Below, one piece after another: positions 58,905-64,000 of a stretch of 64,000 nucleotides of DNA. The translations under genes were made by a program, and so were the position numbers. Source of the DNA: Phorcus lineatus (taxonomy: Eukaryota; Mollusca; Gastropoda; Trochida; Trochidae); the NCBI GenBank assembly GCA_921293015.1, contig OV121085.1:18668911-18732910 (forward strand), given 5' to 3'. How positions within the stretch are numbered: the stretch's first letter is position 1; the number at the start of each line of letters is the position of its first letter. The notes below the pieces were generated by a model. The model was not told the origin of the DNA. It saw only the letters and a program-made list of their open reading frames with translations, and made no database searches.

Positions 58905-59367
58905 AAAGAAATCTACTATGTGTCACTTTGAATAAGTGCCAAATACCATAAGACCTGAGTTAAGTTCAAATCGCCTTTCGAACATTTTATTCTCATCTCA
59001 CATATGCCAAAAAAATAAAATGTTCTTGTTTTCATTTTAAACCAAAAAAAACGACTATATAAATGTTAAAAAGTCTACATTCTGCGTCCCATTTACATGT
59101 TATTAGTGACATGATTTACTTGGCAATATCAACCAATATTTGTTATTGTGTTTGCTATAAAGTAGGTTTCTAAAGTCACGTTTGAGTAATTGGCGCGTGA
59201 CATTGTCCAGTTTTCGATCACAAATCTCGAACATGTTTATTGTCACTATATTGAACTAATAAGCCACGAGATGTTTCAGAAACACTACTTTTTGATCTAA
59301 TCACATCATTAATGAAGTTTAACATATTTCGCGTTGACAACATACAATGAACTTTCAGCCTCTTTAA
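58905..59367 (+). mobile_element. MITE family B copy
   Basis: TGAATAAGTGCCAAATACC, GAGTTAAGTTCAAATCGCCT, GTCCAGTTTTCGATCACAAA and the end CAGCCTCTTTAA: the same order as 60415-60866. The left end is damaged. Confidence 0.7.
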
Positions 59368-60414
59368 GACTTACTTTGTCCCACCATGTCTTTGAAAAAA
59401 TAAAAATTAAGTAAACTTTGAAAAGGTATATTACTAAAGGTATATGACTATAGGATTGTAGAGTGACACTCTCATAAAAGTAAGTATGATTTGGCTGCAC
59501 TACGTTACATATTTAGGTATGTTGTAAAACAAACAAGTGTTTTTTAATAACATTCTAAACACATGTATATTGGAAGACCATTTTAAGAAAACAACTGATA
59601 TAATCCTTTTCGATGGTTTGCTTTTTCCAAAATGACGTAAAATCGAAACGGATGCTTTGTATTCAGTTATATAACTTTTATACCATGTTTTAGTCGGTAA
59701 GATAAAAGCATCGATTCGGTTCTGTATGATTTTATTTTAGCATATACTAGCTTCAATAGTTATCTTTACGAATGGATTTTCGGAGGGTAATCATTTCCAA
59801 GAAAGAAATATACTACAAGATTTAAGGAGTAAAACTTATCGGGCAAGATAAACATAATAAACCAATCCTTTTGGGATCGGCAAAGTATACAAAAACTAAT
59901 TTTATGTGAATAAAGACATAAAAATTACCAATTTCATGCTTGCGTTGATGTTCACAAAAAAATCATCACTTGCTTAGCTTTCACTCACACCTGTCAAATA
60001 ATTTTCAAGGGTCGCTAGGCAAATTGAACAAATATATTCACTATCTAAAGTAAATTTATAAGGATATGTATTTCTATGGAAAAGACTGTGTAAAAAGATC
60101 AGCGGTGATACGGTTGTGTGGCTGTTTAATCACGTTGATGGGTAAATACTTTGAAGATCGAGTTAATGCTTATGGTATTAATTAATATGAAATATTACTT
60201 TGACAATGTGTATATTGGAAATGCATTTCGTTAAAATGATTGTTTTGATGTATTCATATTTTAAGATTGCTTTCCGTACTGAAGGTTACTTAACCGGATA
60301 TGTACTTTCTGTGGAAAGCCCTGTTTGTATGGGTCAAAGGTCAAAAGGTCATAGGGTCCTTTTTCATTTCGTTGATGGGGAAATACTTTGATATAATTTG
60401 TTGTAAGCTTTATG

Positions 60415-60866
60415 TTAAAGTGACACAAAGTATCTTTCATGATTTTTCCTGTGGCTTTATAATAAGCCAAAATAACTTGAGTCCTTAGTAAGTTCATATC
60501 GCCTCCCAAAACTTTTTCTCTAAATTGAAAATTGAAATTGTTCTCAATGATAATCGAAAAAAAGCAATATAAATGTTAAAATGTCGATATTCTGCGTACA
60601 ATTACTATGTATATAAGTTATACGACCAACTTGACACTTTCAACATATGTTTGTCTTTGTGTCTGCTGTAAATATATTTCCAAAATTACGTTTGAGTTAT
60701 TCAGACGCGCCACTGTCAAGTTTTCGATCACAAATAACGATATTAACCCATTTATTGTCACTATACTGAACTGATAAACATTAGGATACTGATTTTCTGA
60801 AAAACAAATATTTCTCGAAAATGTTATTTGACTCCAACAACATACATTCATTGTGTGGTCCTTTAA
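60415..60866 (+). mobile_element. MITE family B copy, most complete
   Basis: TTAAAGTGACACAAAGTAT at the left, core TGTCAAGTTTTCGATCACAA, ATTGTGTGGTCCTTTAA at the right; TTAA at both ends; no coding capacity. Confidence 0.8.
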
Positions 60867-61195
60867 TAAAACACTGTTTCGTCCCATGGGGAATGAATTT
60901 TGCTCAAAACGTGTTGATGTCGCGATTCGTGGAAAATTGAAAACAATGTAACGTGTTATTTTTTATTGCAATGAAAATGCGACGAAATGCCTATGGAAAT
61001 ATCTGGGTTTGTCATAAAATAAGATACTCTGCGTAACGAATGATTATTTCTTTATAATGAGACATTTATGGGGGCGGTGATTATGCTAATTCTTTTCAAT
61101 TCATATCGCTAAATATGATATTTAGGTTCGTATCAAAGCCAAACAATATGCCCTTAAAAACTTGAGATGTCTGGGTGGTTGTTCCCCGACAAGTA

Positions 61196-62173
61196 TTAAA
61201 GGGATAGTAGCACGTTTTTGTATTCTCTCAAATTTTTTCGATATACATTAGATTATGACAAATGTATTTTCTTCAGAAACTTAAAGGCACTAGTGCACGC
61301 TTTTACGGTTTAAATTGGCTATTTTAAGGTTTAAGAGGACTTATGCAATCACTTAAGCTTTCTATCGATTCAATGAAATACTTAAAATTCTTTACAAATG
61401 ACCTGCAATCAACAATGAAAAAATTTAGACAGCCGCTGTCGGCTTGGACATATAACAAATCTAAGGTAAGCTATGCACAAAACGGATAAATTATAGACAG
61501 TTGAAAGCGGCTGAACTATTATTATGTGCAGCTGTTGAATTTACCTAAACTCTGAACTGAGAACAAATAATGAATTATGTTTTATGAAAGCAATGTTGTA
61601 AATAAACCGATTTAATAACACAACATTAGCATTGCTATTAGATTGACCAAAGCGGCTGCCGTTTCCGCTTTTTTGGTTATAAGTAAAATCTTAATATTTC
61701 CGATATCGTAGTTCATGCGGATTTATTGTAACGTAACATTAAATACTTCCGGTCTTTAAAAATCAACTTTACTACCTGAATACGTAAATATTCGTTAAAT
61801 AACTTACGAGGTAGATTACTTGATTGAGGATCTTGAATAATATCGAGAGATATGCAGTATCTGTGCATTTGTTGTGTTAAAGAAATATTGGTGTGCACTA
61901 GTGCGTTTAAACATCTCAGTATTCGAGCCGATCATTCGTTTTTGATATAGGAAATAGTCAAACATCAAGCAAAAAACACTAGCGGCTATTTTTGTGTGAA
62001 CACCATTTAATCATAATAAGCAGTGAAATTATTTCTCATAGCTAACCGATCATCACAAGCTGGTTTTAAATGGCGTCTTTTTATAAAGAGACAGTTTCAT
62101 GCAATTGGAAACGTTTAATTTTGTTTTCTTGAGATCACTTTATCTTCATAAAAAAATGCTCCTTCCCCTTTAA
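61196..62173. mobile_element. MITE family F copy with a family D element nested inside
   Basis: TTAAAGGGATAGTAGCACGT at the left, inverted as AATGCTCCTTCCCCTTTAA at the right. Removing 61281-61910 restores a layout like 44815-45016 (CAGAAAC then ACATCTCA). Confidence 0.75.
61281..61910 (+). mobile_element. MITE family D copy 1, 630 bp
   Basis: TTAAAGGCACTAGTGCACGC and GTGCACTAGTGCGTTTAA ends, flanked by TTAA at both sides inside a family F element. Contains the reverse-oriented stretch that is open for about 60 codons and conserved in copy 2. Confidence 0.88.
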
Positions 62174-62409
62174 CTGAGAAATATTTTAACAAAATAAATC
62201 TTTTTCACAATGTCATATGTTTAAAATTACGTTTCATTATGTGTATGCTTGCTACTTTGCACAATAAGGACATCATTAAAATTGTATTTAATTCGTCACA
62301 TGTCTACGACATATCAAGATACACGTTTGCTAGTGGTATAATATATATTTTACAAACTATGCTTTATCTGTCATTTGATATTTCACGAATAACCTTCTTG
62401 TTTGTTTTC

Positions 62410-62522
62410 CTGGGCCTGGATTTTCGAAGCTCTCTTAGCACTAAGATAGTCGTAAGAACCATTCATTAACATTGGCTTACGACTATCTTAGCACTAAGAG
62501 AGCTTTGAAAATCTAGTCCCAG
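62410..62522. mobile_element. Foldback MITE, 113 bp, nearly perfect hairpin
   Basis: CTGGGCCTGGATTTTCGAAG, CTCTCTTAGCACTAAGATAG and TCGTAAG are mirrored by CTTACGA, CTATCTTAGCACTAAGAGAG and CTTTGAAAATCTAGTCCCAG. Arms are about 47 bp. Confidence 0.9.
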
Positions 62523-62524
62523 TT

Positions 62525-64000
62525 TTCCTCTTTATGTAAAAGACATCAAATGACTGGTGTTTTAAGTGTTCAAACGAAATATAGAAATAGCCATTGCCTT
62601 CTGAATGAGTATACAGTTTTTATATTTTTAGGAGTAGTCTTTCTAGTCTCAGTTACAAGTCCTCGTTAGCCTTTCAAAGCAAGAGATAAATGTATCGAAA
62701 ACAAGTTCAACAACGAGTTCGCCTTCACCAAATGACATTCCGATTGCTCATCAAAGTGAATCCGGACTTACATGAACATTGCCTGGCTCATGTCCATTCA
62801 ACATATCTTTATAAATAATTTCCTACTTAATGAAAAGCAGAAATTCCTAGAAAAGGGTAAATCTTTATACGTCCTCATCATGACAAATATATTTGTCAGT
62901 CCAATGAACGACCTTGCAAAAGAAATTCATATTCGCACATGCAAATGAGAAGACGTCCCGTGGTTTTATTACTTCTATCTTTGGCAGTCTACTTATTTAT
63001 CAATAAGACTTGAATTACACTAACGCTGTCCGTGTGGTGTGTTGGTCTAATACTTATGAATAATTTGGACATTCAAATTTGAAATGAGAACAAAAATAGA
63101 ATTATTTTACGTTGCCCAAACGGTTGTAACAGAAATTAAAGTTAACTAGCGATGATCTTTCAAGGTTTTTTTTATCTTCAATGACTTCAAAAACTAATAT
63201 CTACTTTTTGAATTTAATTTTTTTACGATTATATTCTTAATACATATCCATGTTTCAATAAATCCTTATATTGTATGATTCGAGACCAATGAATACATTG
63301 CTTTCCTGAAATGTACTCTCCAAAAAAACAAACGCATGGGTGATTTTGAAAATTTAGGACGTGTAACAGTGGTAAAACAATACAACCAAAATATATTCTT
63401 TCAAAACGCCGTATGTTGTATGTTTGCCAACAGCTTCAATGCAAAAACGGGGAAATTTGACATTTTAGTTTGTTTGATGAGAATTTTAAGACGTTAAAAA
63501 GTCATATTGAACACGTTTAAAGCAAATTCACGTGAGAGTAAGAGAAATAGAATGTGATACTAAAAACCAACAACAGGCAATCATCGTTTCAAATTTTGTT
63601 ATTCGAGTGGGCATGGAAAAGACGTTATGACCATACAACGTCTGAGTTGTAAAAATAAAAAGCCCACTGTACAGCCGGTTGAAACTGACATTCGACCGTT
63701 CATTATCCGAGTGCCATATCTTGTCCTGGACTCGATTCGTGGAGACCAATTCCGCTCGAAATGTGTCCGTCCAAGGATCTCGATTGACGTACAAGTTGCC
63801 CTTACCTCTCCTATAGCCAACGCATTGCAGGAAGGATGGGGACGTCATCGTCCTACAAAGGTCTTGCAGAAATGATTCAAACGAGAAATTTTGCAAAAGG
63901 TAGCATTTTAAGGTTTGAATTTGACGCTACCGACGGACAAATGGGAGGAAAAAAACAAGAGCAAAATCTGCAGTGTATAAGCTACATTTGTAACTCCTTG
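62525..64000. other. No recognised gene
   Basis: Overlapping open frames at 63528-63896 (minus) and 63627-63875 (plus) lie in a locally more GC-rich stretch but show no motif I recognise, and only one window of support exists. Could be part of a larger gene or element beyond the window; not called. Confidence 0.3.

Noticed and set aside
63528..63896. Overlapping frames on both strands near the window end
   Set aside because: More GC-rich than the surroundings but no recognisable motif; the strand cannot be chosen. May belong to something beyond the window.

Overview
The window looks like nuclear DNA of a marine invertebrate, most probably a bivalve mollusc. It is AT-rich, coding sequence is split into short exons with GT-AG introns, and the rest is filled with 5'-truncated LINE tails, SINEs, many small terminal-inverted-repeat (MITE-like) elements, foldback palindromes and minisatellites. 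The species assignment is inference; no species-diagnostic gene is present. Only two genes could be built with confidence. Both are on the minus strand, in tandem, and encode carbohydrate sulfotransferase 15-like (GalNAc4S-6ST family) type II Golgi enzymes. Gene 1 (12713-22031, 423 aa) and gene 2 (39133-51016, 397 aa) each have seven coding exons. Exons 2-7 have exactly the same lengths in both genes (208, 123, 157, 154, 148 and 188 nt) and the same phases; only exon 1, the membrane anchor, differs (294 versus 216 nt). Both carry a PAPS 5'-phosphosulfate loop in exon 2 and a 3'-phosphate-binding R-x-P-x-x-R at the exon 4/5 junction, and both seem intact. || Layout: 1-11.1 kb is a degenerate duplicated block (about 0.6-3.8 kb resembles about 6.1-11.1 kb) with a LINE tail interrupted by a hAT-like MITE at 5.2-6.2 kb. 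12.7-22.0 kb is gene 1. 22.0-39.1 kb is intergenic, with LINE fragments, a degenerate minisatellite, MITEs and large palindromes. 39.1-51.0 kb is gene 2. 51.0-64.0 kb is the region upstream of gene 2: a perfect 30-bp repeat, a 2.2-kb minisatellite with higher-order structure, and a dense cluster of TTAA-ended MITEs, some nested. || The two genes probably act in the Golgi lumen on glycosaminoglycan or related glycans, and come from an old tandem duplication (about half of residues identical in the best-conserved exon compared). No operon, CRISPR array, true tRNA or rRNA gene, or complete autonomous transposon was found. I saw no convincing new multi-gene system. The most informative unusual signals are the mobile-element nesting, the shared core between two TTAA-ended MITE families, and the altered PAPS loop of gene 2.
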